Shown here one piece after another: positions 1-8,430 of a stretch of DNA of 64,000 nt. Below the pieces are notes generated by a model. That model worked only from the letters and a program-made list of their open reading frames with translations, was not told where the DNA came from and did no database searches. The stretch spans positions 1-64,000 of the forward strand of contig NZ_AKJT01000062.1 in NCBI RefSeq assembly GCF_000282195.1, in the 5' to 3' direction. The position numbers and the translations under genes are program-made. Every line of letters starts with the position of its first letter. Position 1 is the first letter of the stretch. This DNA comes from Pseudomonas sp. GM18 (GTDB lineage: Bacteria; Pseudomonadota; Gammaproteobacteria; Pseudomonadales; Pseudomonadaceae).

Positions 1-19
1 GCAGAGCGTGGGAACGATC
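1..19. repeat. Partial REP element (right arm)
   Basis: The first 19 bases match the right arm of the REP family whose complete copies lie at 4937-5045, 40398-40501, 48207-48310 and 53416-53518 (arm ending in GTGGGAACGATC). The left arm lies outside the window. Confidence 0.75.
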
Positions 20-44
20 ATGTCTACCAAAGCAGGGGATTTCG

Positions 45-69
45 GGCCGTTTCGACGGCCTGTTTTTTT
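45..69 (+). terminator. Rho-independent terminator with UUCG loop
   Basis: A perfect GGCCGT / ACGGCC stem closed by a TTCG tetraloop is followed by TGTTTTTTT. It ends a plus-strand unit lying before the window and isolates the ssu operon. Confidence 0.85.
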
Positions 70-84
70 GTCCGGAAAAAGACA

Positions 85-218
85 ATCATCATATTCGTTT
101 AAGATATAACCAAATGAATAAATATGATTTATGGATATATGAATCACCTGTTAAGGTCACTCCATCGACGCGAGATCGCAAGCTGCGAATCGCCAACACC
201 GCTCAAGGAATTGTCTGA
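85..218 (+). promoter_or_regulatory. AT-rich upstream region of the ssu operon
   Basis: This stretch, especially 85-145, is much more AT-rich than its surroundings and lies directly before ssuE. In pseudomonads ssu genes are induced by sulfate limitation through CysB-type activators, so a CysB-like site is expected here. I cannot pick a specific site or -35/-10 pair with confidence. The ssuE ribosome binding site is AAGGAA at 205-210. Confidence 0.4.
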
Positions 219-812
219 ATGCTGGTCGTCTCACTCGGTGGCAGCCCCAGCCCACGCTCCCGTTCCGGGGTGTTGCTGGAGCGCTCCAAACACTGGTTGC
301 AGGAGCAAGGAGTGGAAGTGGTGAGTTATCAGGTGCGGGACTTCCCGGCCGAAGACTTGCTGCATGCCCGCTTTGACAGCCCGAAGGTGATCGATCTGTT
401 GCAACAGATTGATAACGCCGACGGCCTGCTCATCGCCACACCGGTTTACAAGGCGTCGTTCTCCGGTGCGCTGAAGACCGTGCTTGATTTGCTGCCCGAA
501 CGCGCCCTGGCCCACAAAGTGGTTCTGCCGATGGCGACCGGCGGCAGCATCGCCCACATGCTGGCGGTGGATTACGCGCTCAAGCCAGTGTTGTCGGCGT
601 TGAAGGCCCAGGAAATGCTCCACGGGATTTTCGCCGTAGACAGTCAGATCGCTTACGGCGAAGGCAGTGCCCAGGCGCAGTTGGCCCCCGAGCTTGCACA
701 ACGACTGAACGAATCGCTGGAGCTGTTTTACAGCGCCATGGCTCGCCGGCCCAAGCCGCTCGATCCGAACCTGTTGAACGAACGTTTGTTGAGTGCTCGC
801 TGGAGCATTTAA
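219..812 (+). CDS. ssuE: NAD(P)H-dependent FMN reductase SsuE
   Basis: SsuE reduces free FMN with NAD(P)H and supplies FMNH2 to the sulfonate monooxygenase SsuD. The 197-residue protein opens with the flavodoxin-like LVVSLGGSPSPRSRS segment, which binds the FMN phosphate. It also carries the ATPVYKASFSGALKTVLD segment typical of the NADPH-dependent FMN reductase family. The ATG follows AAGGAA by 8 nt. It is the first gene of ssuEADCBF, about 100 bp before ssuA, the usual Pseudomonas order. Length and context agree, so the call is firm. Confidence 0.93.
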   Translation: MLVVSLGGSPSPRSRSGVLLERSKHWLQEQGVEVVSYQVRDFPAEDLLHARFDSPKVIDLLQQIDNADGLLIATPVYKASFSGALKTVLDLLPERALAHKVVLPMATGGSIAHMLAVDYALKPVLSALKAQEMLHGIFAVDSQIAYGEGSAQAQLAPELAQRLNESLELFYSAMARRPKPLDPNLLNERLLSARWSI

Positions 813-913
813 GCCAGCCCTCAAGCAACATCTGAATTTGAAGTACTCACCTTACTGGCCCGCTAACGGGCAAGCAGGTGCAGCCAAAACCCAACTGCAA
901 AAAGGAGAGCGCT

Positions 914-1879
914 ATGCGCACTGTCATTTTGCGTCGTGGTCTGGTCGCTCTGTTTGCTGCGGCTGTGTCCTTCGGCGTCATTACTCAAGCCCAAGCCGAG
1001 ACGTTGCGAATCGGCTATCAGAAATACGGCACTCTGGTGCTGCTCAAAGCCAAAGGCACCCTGGAAAAACGCCTCGCCGCCCAAGGCGTGGACGTGCAAT
1101 GGACTGAATTCCCCGGCGGCCCGCAACTGCTCGAAGGCCTGAACGTCGGCTCCATCGACTTCGGCGTCACCGGTGAAACGCCTCCGGTTTTCGCTCAGGC
1201 AGCGGGCGCCGATCTGCTCTACGTTGCTTATGAACCACCAGCGCCCCACAGCGAAGCGATCCTGGTGCCGAAGGGCTCGCCGATCAAATCGGTGGCGGAG
1301 CTCAAAGGCAAAAAAGTCGTCCTGAACAAAGGCTCCAACGTGCACTACCTGCTGGTGCGTGCGCTGGAAGACGCCGGCCTCAAATACACCGACATCCAGA
1401 CCGTGTTCCTGCCGCCCGCCGATGCCCGCGCCGCGTTCGAGCGTGGCAGTGTCGATGCCTGGGTGATCTGGGATCCGTACCAGGCTGCCGCCGAACAGCA
1501 ATTGCAAGCGCGCACTTTGCGCGATGGCAAAGGCATCGTCGACAACCACCAGTTCTACCTGGCGACCAAGCCTTACGCGCAGAAAAATCCTGAAGTGATC
1601 AAAACCCTGGTGGAAGAAGTGCGCGCGGTCGGTGAATGGTCCAAGGCCAATCCCGAGGACGTAACCCAACAGGTTTCGCCACTGCTCGGCCTGCCTGCAG
1701 ACATCACTCTGACTTCGGTGAAGCGCCAAGGTTACGGCGCGCTGTTCCTGACCCCTGAGGTGGTCGCCGCGCAACAGAAAATCGCCGACAGCTTCTACCA
1801 GCTCAAGCTGATTCCCAAGCCCTTGAGCATCAAGGACGTGATCTGGACGCCACCGGCGGCCTTGGCCAAAGCGCCGTAA
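914..1879 (+). CDS. ssuA: Aliphatic sulfonate ABC transporter, periplasmic binding protein SsuA
   Basis: This is the periplasmic receptor that captures aliphatic sulfonates for the SsuBC transporter. The 321-residue protein has a signal peptide in residues 1-22 ending AQA, followed by the LRIGYQKYGTL opening of SsuA/TauA/nitrate-type binding proteins, and has a normal length. I chose the ATG at 914 because AAAGGAGAG lies just upstream and the signal peptide starts there. An in-frame start at 878 would add residues ahead of the signal peptide. ssuD follows after 25 bp. Confidence 0.92.
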   Translation: MRTVILRRGLVALFAAAVSFGVITQAQAETLRIGYQKYGTLVLLKAKGTLEKRLAAQGVDVQWTEFPGGPQLLEGLNVGSIDFGVTGETPPVFAQAAGADLLYVAYEPPAPHSEAILVPKGSPIKSVAELKGKKVVLNKGSNVHYLLVRALEDAGLKYTDIQTVFLPPADARAAFERGSVDAWVIWDPYQAAAEQQLQARTLRDGKGIVDNHQFYLATKPYAQKNPEVIKTLVEEVRAVGEWSKANPEDVTQQVSPLLGLPADITLTSVKRQGYGALFLTPEVVAAQQKIADSFYQLKLIPKPLSIKDVIWTPPAALAKAP

Positions 1880-1904
1880 TTCGATTCCCCAAGGAGACCA
1901 CTCC

Positions 1905-3053
1905 ATGAGCCTCAATATCTTCTGGTTCCTGCCTACCCACGGCGACGGCCATTACCTTGGCACCGCCGAAGGCGCTCGCGCCGTCGACCACGGTTACCTG
2001 CAACAAGTCGCGCAAGCGGCGGATCGTCTGGGCTTCGGCGGGGTGCTGATTCCCACCGGTCGCTCCTGCGAAGACTCGTGGCTGGTGGCCGCCTCGCTAA
2101 TCCCGGTGACCCAGCGTTTGAAATTCCTCGTCGCCCTGCGCCCCGGGATCATTTCCCCGACGGTGGCGGCGCGTCAGGCCGCGACCCTGGATCGTCTGTC
2201 CGGCGGTCGTGCGCTGTTCAACCTGGTCACCGGTGGCGATCCGGAAGAACTGGCCGGCGATGGTTTATTCCTCAGTCACGAAGAACGCTATCAGGCCTCG
2301 GTGGAATTCACTCGCATCTGGCGCCGGGTGCTGGAAGGCGAAACTGTCGATTACGACGGCCAGCACATCAGTGTGAAGGGCGCCAAGTTGCTCTATCCGC
2401 CGATCCAGCAACCACGTCCGCCGCTGTATTTCGGCGGCTCGTCGGAAGCGGCGCAAGACCTTGCGGCAGAGCAGGTCGAAATGGTCCTGACCTGGGGCGA
2501 GCCACCGGCCGCCGTTGCCGAGAAGATCGAGCAGGTTCGCGCCAAAGCCGCGAAGCTCGGTCGTACCGTGCGCTTCGGTATTCGTCTGCATGTGATCGTT
2601 CGCGAAACCAACGCCGAGGCATGGCAGGCCGCGGATCGACTGATCTCTCATCTGGACGATGACACCATTGCACGCGCCCAGGCTTCTCTGGCGCGTTTCG
2701 ATTCGGTCGGCCAGCAACGCATGGCCGCCTTGCATGGCGGCAGTCGCGACAACCTGGAAGTCAGCCCCAACCTCTGGGCCGGTGTCGGTCTGGTGCGTGG
2801 CGGGGCCGGTACGGCGCTGGTCGGCGATGGCCCGACCGTGGCCGCTCGGGTGAAGGAATACGCCGATCTGGGCATCGACACGTTCATCTTCTCCGGTTAT
2901 CCACACCTGGAAGAATCCTACCGGGTGGCCGAGTTGCTGTTCCCGCACCTGGACATCGAGCGTCCGGAACTGCCGAAAAGCGCCGGTTACGTCAGCCCGT
3001 TCGGCGAGATGGTGGCCAACGACATTCTTCCCAAAGCTGCGTCCCAGAGCTGA
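1905..3053 (+). CDS. ssuD: FMNH2-dependent alkanesulfonate monooxygenase SsuD
   Basis: SsuD uses FMNH2 from SsuE and O2 to cleave the C-S bond of C2-C10 alkanesulfonates, giving an aldehyde and sulfite. The 382-residue protein is a luciferase-like TIM barrel. It begins MSLNIFWFLPTHGDGHYLG and carries the family segments FLVALRPGIISPTVAARQAATLDRLSGGR and LVTGGDPEELAGDG. The C-terminal FGEMVANDILP tail is also typical. AAGGAG lies 8 nt before the ATG. It sits between ssuA and ssuC in one operon. Confidence 0.95.
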   Translation: MSLNIFWFLPTHGDGHYLGTAEGARAVDHGYLQQVAQAADRLGFGGVLIPTGRSCEDSWLVAASLIPVTQRLKFLVALRPGIISPTVAARQAATLDRLSGGRALFNLVTGGDPEELAGDGLFLSHEERYQASVEFTRIWRRVLEGETVDYDGQHISVKGAKLLYPPIQQPRPPLYFGGSSEAAQDLAAEQVEMVLTWGEPPAAVAEKIEQVRAKAAKLGRTVRFGIRLHVIVRETNAEAWQAADRLISHLDDDTIARAQASLARFDSVGQQRMAALHGGSRDNLEVSPNLWAGVGLVRGGAGTALVGDGPTVAARVKEYADLGIDTFIFSGYPHLEESYRVAELLFPHLDIERPELPKSAGYVSPFGEMVANDILPKAASQS

Positions 3054-3062
3054 GGCGCCGCC

Positions 3063-3845
3063 ATGAAGAAAACTATCCACACCCTCGCGCCCTGGGCGTT
3101 GCCGGTCTTGTTGCTGGCGGTATGGCAGTTGTCGGTGTCGGCGGGCTGGTTGTCGACACGGATTCTGCCGGCGCCAATTGCGGTGATCGAAGCCGGTGTG
3201 AGCCTGTTCCGCAGCGGTGAAATCTGGACTCACCTGGCCATCAGCGGCTGGCGCGCGGCACTCGGGTTCGCCATTGGCGGCGGTATCGGCCTGGCGCTGG
3301 GCTTCATCACCGGCCTGTCGAAATGGGGCGAACGCCTGCTCGACAGTTCGGTGCAGATGATCCGCAACGTACCGCACCTGGCGCTGATCCCGCTGGTAAT
3401 CCTGTGGTTCGGCATCGACGAGTCGGCGAAGATTTTCCTGGTGGCGTTGGGCACGTTGTTCCCGATTTACCTCAACACTTACCACGGCATCCGCAACGTC
3501 GATCCGGCGCTGGTGGAAATGTCCCGTAGTTATGGCCTGTCCGGTTTCAGCCTGTTCCGTCAGGTGATCCTGCCGGGTGCGCTGCCCTCGATTCTGGTCG
3601 GTGTGCGCTTTGCCCTGGGCTTCATGTGGCTGACCCTGATCGTCGCCGAAACCATCTCCGCCAGCGCCGGCATCGGCTACCTGGCGATGAATGCCCGGGA
3701 GTTCTTGCAGACCGACGTGGTGGTGCTGGCGATTCTTTTGTATGCCGTGCTCGGCAAACTCGCGGATCTCGCAGCCCGTGGACTTGAGCGTGTGTGGCTG
3801 CGCTGGCATCCGGCCTATCAGGTTGCCAAGGGAGGTGCCGCATGA
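3063..3845 (+). CDS. ssuC: Aliphatic sulfonate ABC transporter permease SsuC
   Basis: Inner-membrane permease of the sulfonate importer. The 260-residue protein has about six hydrophobic segments and the BPD_transp_1 coupling loop near residues 150-175 (EMSRSYGLSGFSLFRQVILPGALPSILVG), which contacts the SsuB ATPase. It starts 9 nt after ssuD. Its stop codon overlaps the ssuB start (ATGA at 3842-3845), so translation of the two is probably coupled. Confidence 0.93.
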   Translation: MKKTIHTLAPWALPVLLLAVWQLSVSAGWLSTRILPAPIAVIEAGVSLFRSGEIWTHLAISGWRAALGFAIGGGIGLALGFITGLSKWGERLLDSSVQMIRNVPHLALIPLVILWFGIDESAKIFLVALGTLFPIYLNTYHGIRNVDPALVEMSRSYGLSGFSLFRQVILPGALPSILVGVRFALGFMWLTLIVAETISASAGIGYLAMNAREFLQTDVVVLAILLYAVLGKLADLAARGLERVWLRWHPAYQVAKGGAA

Positions 3846-4648
3846 CGGCTCAACAACCTCCACGCCTGCTGCGCGGAATTCCGCTGGCAGTGCGCAAGCT
3901 GCAAAAGACCTTCGGTTCGCGGCAAGTGCTGCGTGAAATCGACCTGCACATTCCGGCCGGGCAGTTTGTGGCGGTGGTCGGGCGTAGCGGTTGCGGCAAA
4001 AGCACCTTGCTGCGCTTGCTTGCCGGTCTCGACAAGCCCACGGGGGGCGAGTTGTTTGCTGGCTCCGCGCCGCTGAGTGACGCCCGGGAAGACACCCGAT
4101 TGATGTTCCAGGAAGCACGTCTGCTGCCGTGGAAAAAGGTCATCGACAACGTCGGACTCGGCCTCAAGGGCAACTGGCGGCCGCAAGCACTGGAAGCCCT
4201 TGAGGCGGTCGGCCTGGCGGATCGCGCCAACGAATGGCCGGCAGCCTTGTCCGGCGGACAGAAGCAACGTGTGGCCCTGGCGCGCGCGCTGATCCATCAA
4301 CCGCGCCTGCTGTTGCTCGACGAACCCCTGGGTGCACTGGATGCCTTGACCCGAATCGAGATGCAGCAACTGATCGAACGGCTCTGGCAACAACATGGCT
4401 TCACCGTGTTGCTGGTGACCCACGACGTCAGCGAAGCGGTGGCGGTTGCCGATCGGGTGATTCTGATTGAAGAAGGCGAAGTCGGCCTCGACCTGGCGGT
4501 GGAATTGCCGCGCCCTCGGGTCCGCGGCTCACATCGGCTGGCGGCGCTGGAAACCGAAGTGCTTAACCGCGTGCTGTCGGTACCCGGCCAACCGCCGGAA
4601 CCGGAACCTGTTTCACCATTGCCCACGCAATTGCGCTGGGCTCAATAA
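3842..4648 (+). CDS. ssuB: Aliphatic sulfonate ABC transporter ATP-binding protein SsuB
   Basis: ATPase subunit of the sulfonate importer. The 268-residue protein has Walker A GRSGCGKST, the signature LSGGQKQRVALARAL, Walker B LLLLDEPLGALD and the switch histidine in LLVTHDVSEA. An in-frame start exists at 3794, but the ATG at 3842 overlaps the ssuC stop and gives the usual SsuB length, so I prefer it. ssuF follows after 33 bp. Confidence 0.93.
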   Translation: MTAQQPPRLLRGIPLAVRKLQKTFGSRQVLREIDLHIPAGQFVAVVGRSGCGKSTLLRLLAGLDKPTGGELFAGSAPLSDAREDTRLMFQEARLLPWKKVIDNVGLGLKGNWRPQALEALEAVGLADRANEWPAALSGGQKQRVALARALIHQPRLLLLDEPLGALDALTRIEMQQLIERLWQQHGFTVLLVTHDVSEAVAVADRVILIEEGEVGLDLAVELPRPRVRGSHRLAALETEVLNRVLSVPGQPPEPEPVSPLPTQLRWAQ

Positions 4649-4681
4649 CTCAAGCTTCATCCAACGACAGGAATCAACATC

Positions 4682-4897
4682 ATGACTATCAAAGCCATCA
4701 ACGTTCGTAACCAGTTCAAAGGCTCGATCAAGGAAATCGTGCTCGGCGACGTCCTCTCGGAAATCGATGTGCAGACGGCCTCCGGCATCGTCACTTCGGT
4801 GATTACCACTCGTTCAGTGAAAGAGCTGGAACTGGTGGTCGGCAGCGAAGTGATCGCATTTGTGAAATCCACCGAGGTGTCGATCGCCAAGTTGTAA
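4682..4897 (+). CDS. ssuF: Molybdopterin-binding (TOBE) protein SsuF
   Basis: A 71-residue single-domain TOBE/Mop-like protein (begins MTIKAINVRNQFKGSIKEI). These small proteins bind oxyanions such as molybdate. In Pseudomonas ssu operons the last gene encodes such a protein, and from memory it is needed for sulfonate growth in P. putida, by an unclear mechanism. AGGA precedes the ATG. A REP element begins 40 bp after the stop and probably marks the operon end. Confidence 0.9.
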   Translation: MTIKAINVRNQFKGSIKEIVLGDVLSEIDVQTASGIVTSVITTRSVKELELVVGSEVIAFVKSTEVSIAKL

Positions 4898-4936
4898 GTG
4901 CGTGTGCCAACAACAACCCCGGAGGGTGTGAGCCCT

Positions 4937-5045
4937 GATCGTTCCCACGCTCTGCGTGGGAATGCCTCTACGGACGCTCCGCGTTCGGCTTTTGGGACGC
5001 AGAGCGTCCCGGGCTGCATTCCCTTTGCTGCGCGTGGGAACGATC
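4937..5045. repeat. REP doublet, GATCGTTCCCACGC family
   Basis: An imperfect long palindrome with outer arms GATCGTTCCCACGC and GCGTGGGAACGATC and an internal hairpin around GGACGCTCCGC / GCAGAGCGTCC. It lies between the convergent ssuF and TetR genes. Elements of this type commonly act as 3' mRNA stabilisers or weak terminators. Confidence 0.85.
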
Positions 5046-5062
5046 AATCAGGCTGCGATCTT

Positions 5063-5698
5063 TTAAAGCGCTCCGCGCTTGGGCAAATACGGCGGCAGAT
5101 ACAGCCCGAGGTAAGCATCAAACACCCGCATCCCTTCTTCAGCCATGCGCGGCGTGATCTGCCCATGTTGCTGCACCGAGCGTGCATACACTCGATCCCC
5201 TAGCTCCATGGCCAGGGCAAACACATCGACGTCTGTCGGCAGCTTCGGCAGTTCGAAGTGGTGGTCGAACAGTTTGTGCATCAGGTCGCCGAGCTCGATG
5301 TCGTGCTGGCGGTCAGCCTGGGTGACTTCGGTCAGGCCGTGCTGGGCGAGGATCAACTGGCGGGCGGCGGCGTCTTCGTCGTAGATGTCGAGCATGCGCT
5401 GTTCCACCAGTCGCGACAAATCGCGCCAGCCGTTGAGGGCATGGTGGTCGATGGGCGCTTGCAGGCAAGCACGGAACGCGGCATGGACGTCGGCGGTCAG
5501 GGCTTCGAGCAGGGCCGGGACGCTGGCGAAAAAGTGATAGACGGAGGAGGGCGGGATCTCTGCGCGTTCGGCGACGCTGTAGATCGACAGACTGGCCACG
5601 CCCTCGGCGGCCAGCAGCGTGCGGGCGGCATCGAGTATCGAATCGATCCGGGCCTGGCTGCGTGCGCGGGGTTTACGTGGGGTGGCGAGTCGGGTCAT
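5063..5698 (-). CDS. TetR/AcrR-family transcriptional regulator
   Basis: A 211-residue one-domain repressor. Residues 14-60 form the TetR DNA-binding helix-turn-helix (ARIDSILDAARTLLA... SIYSVAERAEIPPSSVYHFF), followed by an all-helical ligand domain with no recognisable specificity. I chose the ATG at 5698, where the basic N-terminal tail begins; the open frame extends further upstream without family similarity. It lies near the polyamine locus. In P. aeruginosa the TetR regulator AguR of agmatine use sits near spuI, but orthology cannot be shown from sequence alone. Confidence 0.8.
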   Translation of the reverse strand: MTRLATPRKPRARSQARIDSILDAARTLLAAEGVASLSIYSVAERAEIPPSSVYHFFASVPALLEALTADVHAAFRACLQAPIDHHALNGWRDLSRLVEQRMLDIYDEDAAARQLILAQHGLTEVTQADRQHDIELGDLMHKLFDHHFELPKLPTDVDVFALAMELGDRVYARSVQQHGQITPRMAEEGMRVFDAYLGLYLPPYLPKRGAL

Positions 5699-5756
5699 TG
5701 AAGTCTCCTGCAGGGCAGCGGGCATTGTACGCAGAGCGCAGAGATGATCCATACCC

Positions 5757-5890
5757 CGTGGTGAGGGGGCTTGCCCCCGTTGGAGTGCGCAGCAGTCCCC
5801 AATCCAGCTAACGCGGTATCCCTGATACAACGAGATTGCCTGTTTTGGGGCTGCTACACAGCCCAACGGGGGCAAGCCCCCTCGCCACAA
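5757..5890. repeat. Paired REP elements, GTGGCGAGGGGGC family
   Basis: Two inverted REP units face each other. The left unit contains GAGGGGGCTTGCCCCCGTTGG and the right one CCAACGGGGGCAAGCCCCCTC, separated by about 80 bp of spacer. It occupies the gap between the TetR gene and the 3' end of spuI. Confidence 0.85.
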
Positions 5891-5908
5891 TGTTTAGTGG
5901 TTGGCCAT

Positions 5909-5950
5909 AAAAAAACGCCGCAGGCTGTAAGGCCGGCGGCGTTGTTTTTA
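5909..5950 (-). terminator. Rho-independent terminator of spuI
   Basis: On the minus strand an AACGCCGC / GCGGCGTT stem runs directly into a run of seven T (A run at 5909-5915 on the plus strand). The plus-strand side is also T-rich (GTTGTTTTTA), so it may work in both directions. Confidence 0.8.
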
Positions 5951-5960
5951 CGGCAACCGC

Positions 5961-7337
5961 TTACACGGTGTGCAGGTACCAGTTGTACTCGAGGTCGGAG
6001 ATGGAGTGTTCGAACTCCTCCAGCTCGCTCTCTTTACAGGCGACGAAGATATCGATGTATTTCGGATCGATGTACTTGGCCATGACTTCGCTGTCGTCCA
6101 GCTCGCGCAGGGCATCGCGCAGGTTGTTCGGCAGGCTTTGCTCGTTCTGCTCGTAGCTGTTGCCTTCCACGGGCGCGCCCGGCTCGATCTTGTTGACCAG
6201 ACCGTGGTGCACGCCGGCCAGGACCGAGGCCATCAGCAGGTACGGGTTGGCATCGGCACCCGCCACACGGTGTTCAATGCGCACGGCATCGGAGGAACCG
6301 GTCGGTACGCGGATCGCCACGGTGCGGTTGTCCAGGCCCCAGCACGGCGAGTTCGGCACGTAGAACTGTGCGCCGAAACGACGGTAGGAGTTGACGTTCG
6401 GGCAGAGGAAAGCCATCTGCGCCGGCAGGGTCTCGAGCACACCGCCGATCGCGTGACGCAGTGCGGCGTTCTGCTCGGGATCCTCGCTGGCAAAAATGTT
6501 TTTGCCATCTTTATCAAGAATCGAGATGTGGACGTGCAGACCATTACCCGCCTGGCCTGGATACGGCTTGGCCATGAAGGTGGTGTCCATCTCATGGTCG
6601 TAGGCGATGTTTTTGATCAGACGCTTGAGCAGGACCGCATAGTCGCAGGCCTTGATCGGGTCGGCCACGTGGTGCAGGTTCACTTCGAACTGCGCCGGGG
6701 CACTTTCCTTGACGATTGCGTCGGCAGGGATGCCTTGCTCTTTCGCACCTTCCAGAATGTCCTGGAGGCAGTCGACGTATTCGTCGAGGTCGTCGATCAG
6801 GTAGACCTGGGTCGAGTGCGGGCGTTTGCCGGAGATCGGCGAGCGTGGCGGTTGCGGGCGACCGTTCACGTTTTCCTGGTCGATCAGGTAGAACTCCAGT
6901 TCGAACGCGGCGCAGATGGTCAGACCCATCTCGTCAAACTTGGCAACGACTTGACGCAGGACTTCGCGCGGATCGGCGAAAAATGGGTCACCTTCGAGTT
7001 CGTGCATGGTCATCAGCAGTTGCGCGGTCGGGCGCTTCTGCCAGGGCTCATTGCACAGGGTGTCGGGGATTGGATAGCAGATTCGGTCAGCATCGCCGAT
7101 GTCCAGGCCCAGGCCGGTGCTTTCCACCGTCGAGCCATTGATATCCAGAGCAAATAGAGAGGCCGGCAGGTTGATGCCTTTCTCGTAAACCTTGTGGAGG
7201 CTGGTGCGTTCGATGCGCTTGCCGCGCACCACACCATTCATATCCGCAATCAGAAGGTCAACGTACAGAACCTCAGGATGTTCCTTAAGGAACGCGTTCG
7301 CTTCGTTAAGCTGAACGGCACGCGGGGGTACCGACAT
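5961..7337 (-). CDS. spuI: Glutamine synthetase-family gamma-glutamylpolyamine synthetase (SpuI)
   Basis: This ATP-dependent ligase of the glutamine synthetase fold is predicted to gamma-glutamylate a polyamine or related amine. The 458-residue protein has the GS beta-grasp N-terminal region and the catalytic domain with ETLPAQMAFLCPNVNSYRRFG, RVPTGSSDAVRIEHRVAGADANPYL and the GNGLHVHISI ligand motif. It lacks the C-terminal adenylylation-tyrosine region of housekeeping GlnA. It is divergent from spuA, as spuI is in P. aeruginosa. It is a paralogue of the synthetase at 8431, and which amine each prefers is not evident. Confidence 0.87.
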   Translation of the reverse strand: MSVPPRAVQLNEANAFLKEHPEVLYVDLLIADMNGVVRGKRIERTSLHKVYEKGINLPASLFALDINGSTVESTGLGLDIGDADRICYPIPDTLCNEPWQKRPTAQLLMTMHELEGDPFFADPREVLRQVVAKFDEMGLTICAAFELEFYLIDQENVNGRPQPPRSPISGKRPHSTQVYLIDDLDEYVDCLQDILEGAKEQGIPADAIVKESAPAQFEVNLHHVADPIKACDYAVLLKRLIKNIAYDHEMDTTFMAKPYPGQAGNGLHVHISILDKDGKNIFASEDPEQNAALRHAIGGVLETLPAQMAFLCPNVNSYRRFGAQFYVPNSPCWGLDNRTVAIRVPTGSSDAVRIEHRVAGADANPYLLMASVLAGVHHGLVNKIEPGAPVEGNSYEQNEQSLPNNLRDALRELDDSEVMAKYIDPKYIDIFVACKESELEEFEHSISDLEYNWYLHTV

Positions 7338-7615
7338 GATGCAACACCTTTGTTGTTAAAAATATCAATCATTGATCTTTTCAGATTCCAGTCAACCCGA
7401 ACGGCATGCCGAAGTCAAGCGAGGCCTTTTTTGCCCTAAAAAAGCGCCGGCAAGGCATTTTTGAGGCACTTTGGGGCGTATTTTTGTCTTCTGACGTCTT
7501 GGCGCCCGCGGGCTTGAGCGGGCCGTGTTGTATTTTTTACGGGGGTGTTGTGTAAAAAAATGAACAAGGCTAAGCTCGATTTAAACCCATAACAGCAATA
7601 ATACCGGGGTGCTTC
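7338..7615. promoter_or_regulatory. Divergent spuI / spuA control region
   Basis: A 278-bp non-coding stretch between divergent polyamine genes. It holds the spuI ribosome binding site (AAAGG on the minus strand near 7350), a 13-bp perfect palindrome at 7364-7376, T-rich runs, and a GGGGT ribosome-binding sequence before spuA. I see no convincing sigma54 -24/-12 pair. Confidence 0.6.
7364..7376. promoter_or_regulatory. Candidate operator palindrome upstream of spuI
   Basis: ATCAAT-C-ATTGAT is a perfect inverted repeat 27 bp upstream of the spuI start. Its position suits a repressor site over the promoter or 5' end. The cognate regulator is not identifiable. Confidence 0.4.
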
Positions 7616-8392
7616 ATGTCTCGCCTGCCGTTAATCGGCGTCACCGCCTGCTCAAAGCAGATCGGTCTGCATGCTTATCACATCAGTGGCGACAAATACG
7701 TACGCGCCGTGGCTTCAGCTGCCAAAGGCCTGCCGTTGATTCTTCCATCCCTGGCAGATCAACTGGCGCCGTCCGATATTCTGGACGCTCTGGACGGCAT
7801 TCTTTTTACAGGCTCTCCTTCTAATATAGAACCGTTTCACTACAACGGCCCGGCCAGCGCGCCAGGTACTGCTCATGATTCTGCACGCGATGCCACCACT
7901 CTCCCGCTGATCCGCGCCGCTGTCGAGGCCGGCGTTCCCGTGCTCGGTATTTGCCGCGGTTTCCAGGAAATGAATGTGGCGTTCGGTGGCAGCCTGCATC
8001 AGAAAGTCCACGAGGCCGGTCCCTTCATGGACCACCGTGAAGACGACAGCCTGCCGCTCGAAGGGCAGTACGCTCCCAGTCACCCGGTGCACGTCCAGCC
8101 GGGTGGTGTACTTGCGGGGCTGGGGCTTGCGAGCGACATTCAAGTCAACTCGATTCATGGTCAAGGCGTCGAGCGGCTGGCGCCGGGCCTTCGCGTGGAA
8201 GCCGTGGCGCCCGACGGGTTGATCGAAGCCGTCTCGGTGATCGAAGGCAAGGCGTTTTCTTTAGGCGTGCAATGGCATCCCGAATGGCAGGTAAGCTTGA
8301 ATCCTGATTACCTTGCGATTTTCCAGGCATTTGGCAATGCCTGCCGCAAGCGCGCATTACAACGCGACGCCGATGCGTCAAACAACGCCTGA
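7616..8392 (+). CDS. spuA: Gamma-glutamyl-GABA hydrolase (class I amidotransferase-like), SpuA
   Basis: This hydrolase removes glutamate from gamma-glutamyl-GABA (or the spermidine-derived analogue), the last gamma-glutamylation step of polyamine breakdown. The 258-residue protein has the peptidase C26/GATase fold. The nucleophile is C113 in GICRGFQE and the other triad members are H221 and E223 in QWHPEW. These sit at nearly the same positions as in E. coli PuuD. It is the first gene of spuABCDEFGH, 38 bp before spuB. Confidence 0.9.
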   Translation: MSRLPLIGVTACSKQIGLHAYHISGDKYVRAVASAAKGLPLILPSLADQLAPSDILDALDGILFTGSPSNIEPFHYNGPASAPGTAHDSARDATTLPLIRAAVEAGVPVLGICRGFQEMNVAFGGSLHQKVHEAGPFMDHREDDSLPLEGQYAPSHPVHVQPGGVLAGLGLASDIQVNSIHGQGVERLAPGLRVEAVAPDGLIEAVSVIEGKAFSLGVQWHPEWQVSLNPDYLAIFQAFGNACRKRALQRDADASNNA

Positions 8393-8430
8393 CTTATAAA
8401 AGTCAGGAAACTCAAGCCTAAGAGGCATTT

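Noticed and set aside
124..324. A 66-codon frame overlapping the start of ssuE
   Set aside because: It overlaps ssuE in another frame, lacks a ribosome binding site, and lies partly in the AT-rich promoter region.
7338..7615. Sigma54 promoter upstream of the polyamine genes
   Set aside because: A GGCAC core is present near 7464, but the matching TTGC element at the right spacing is not.
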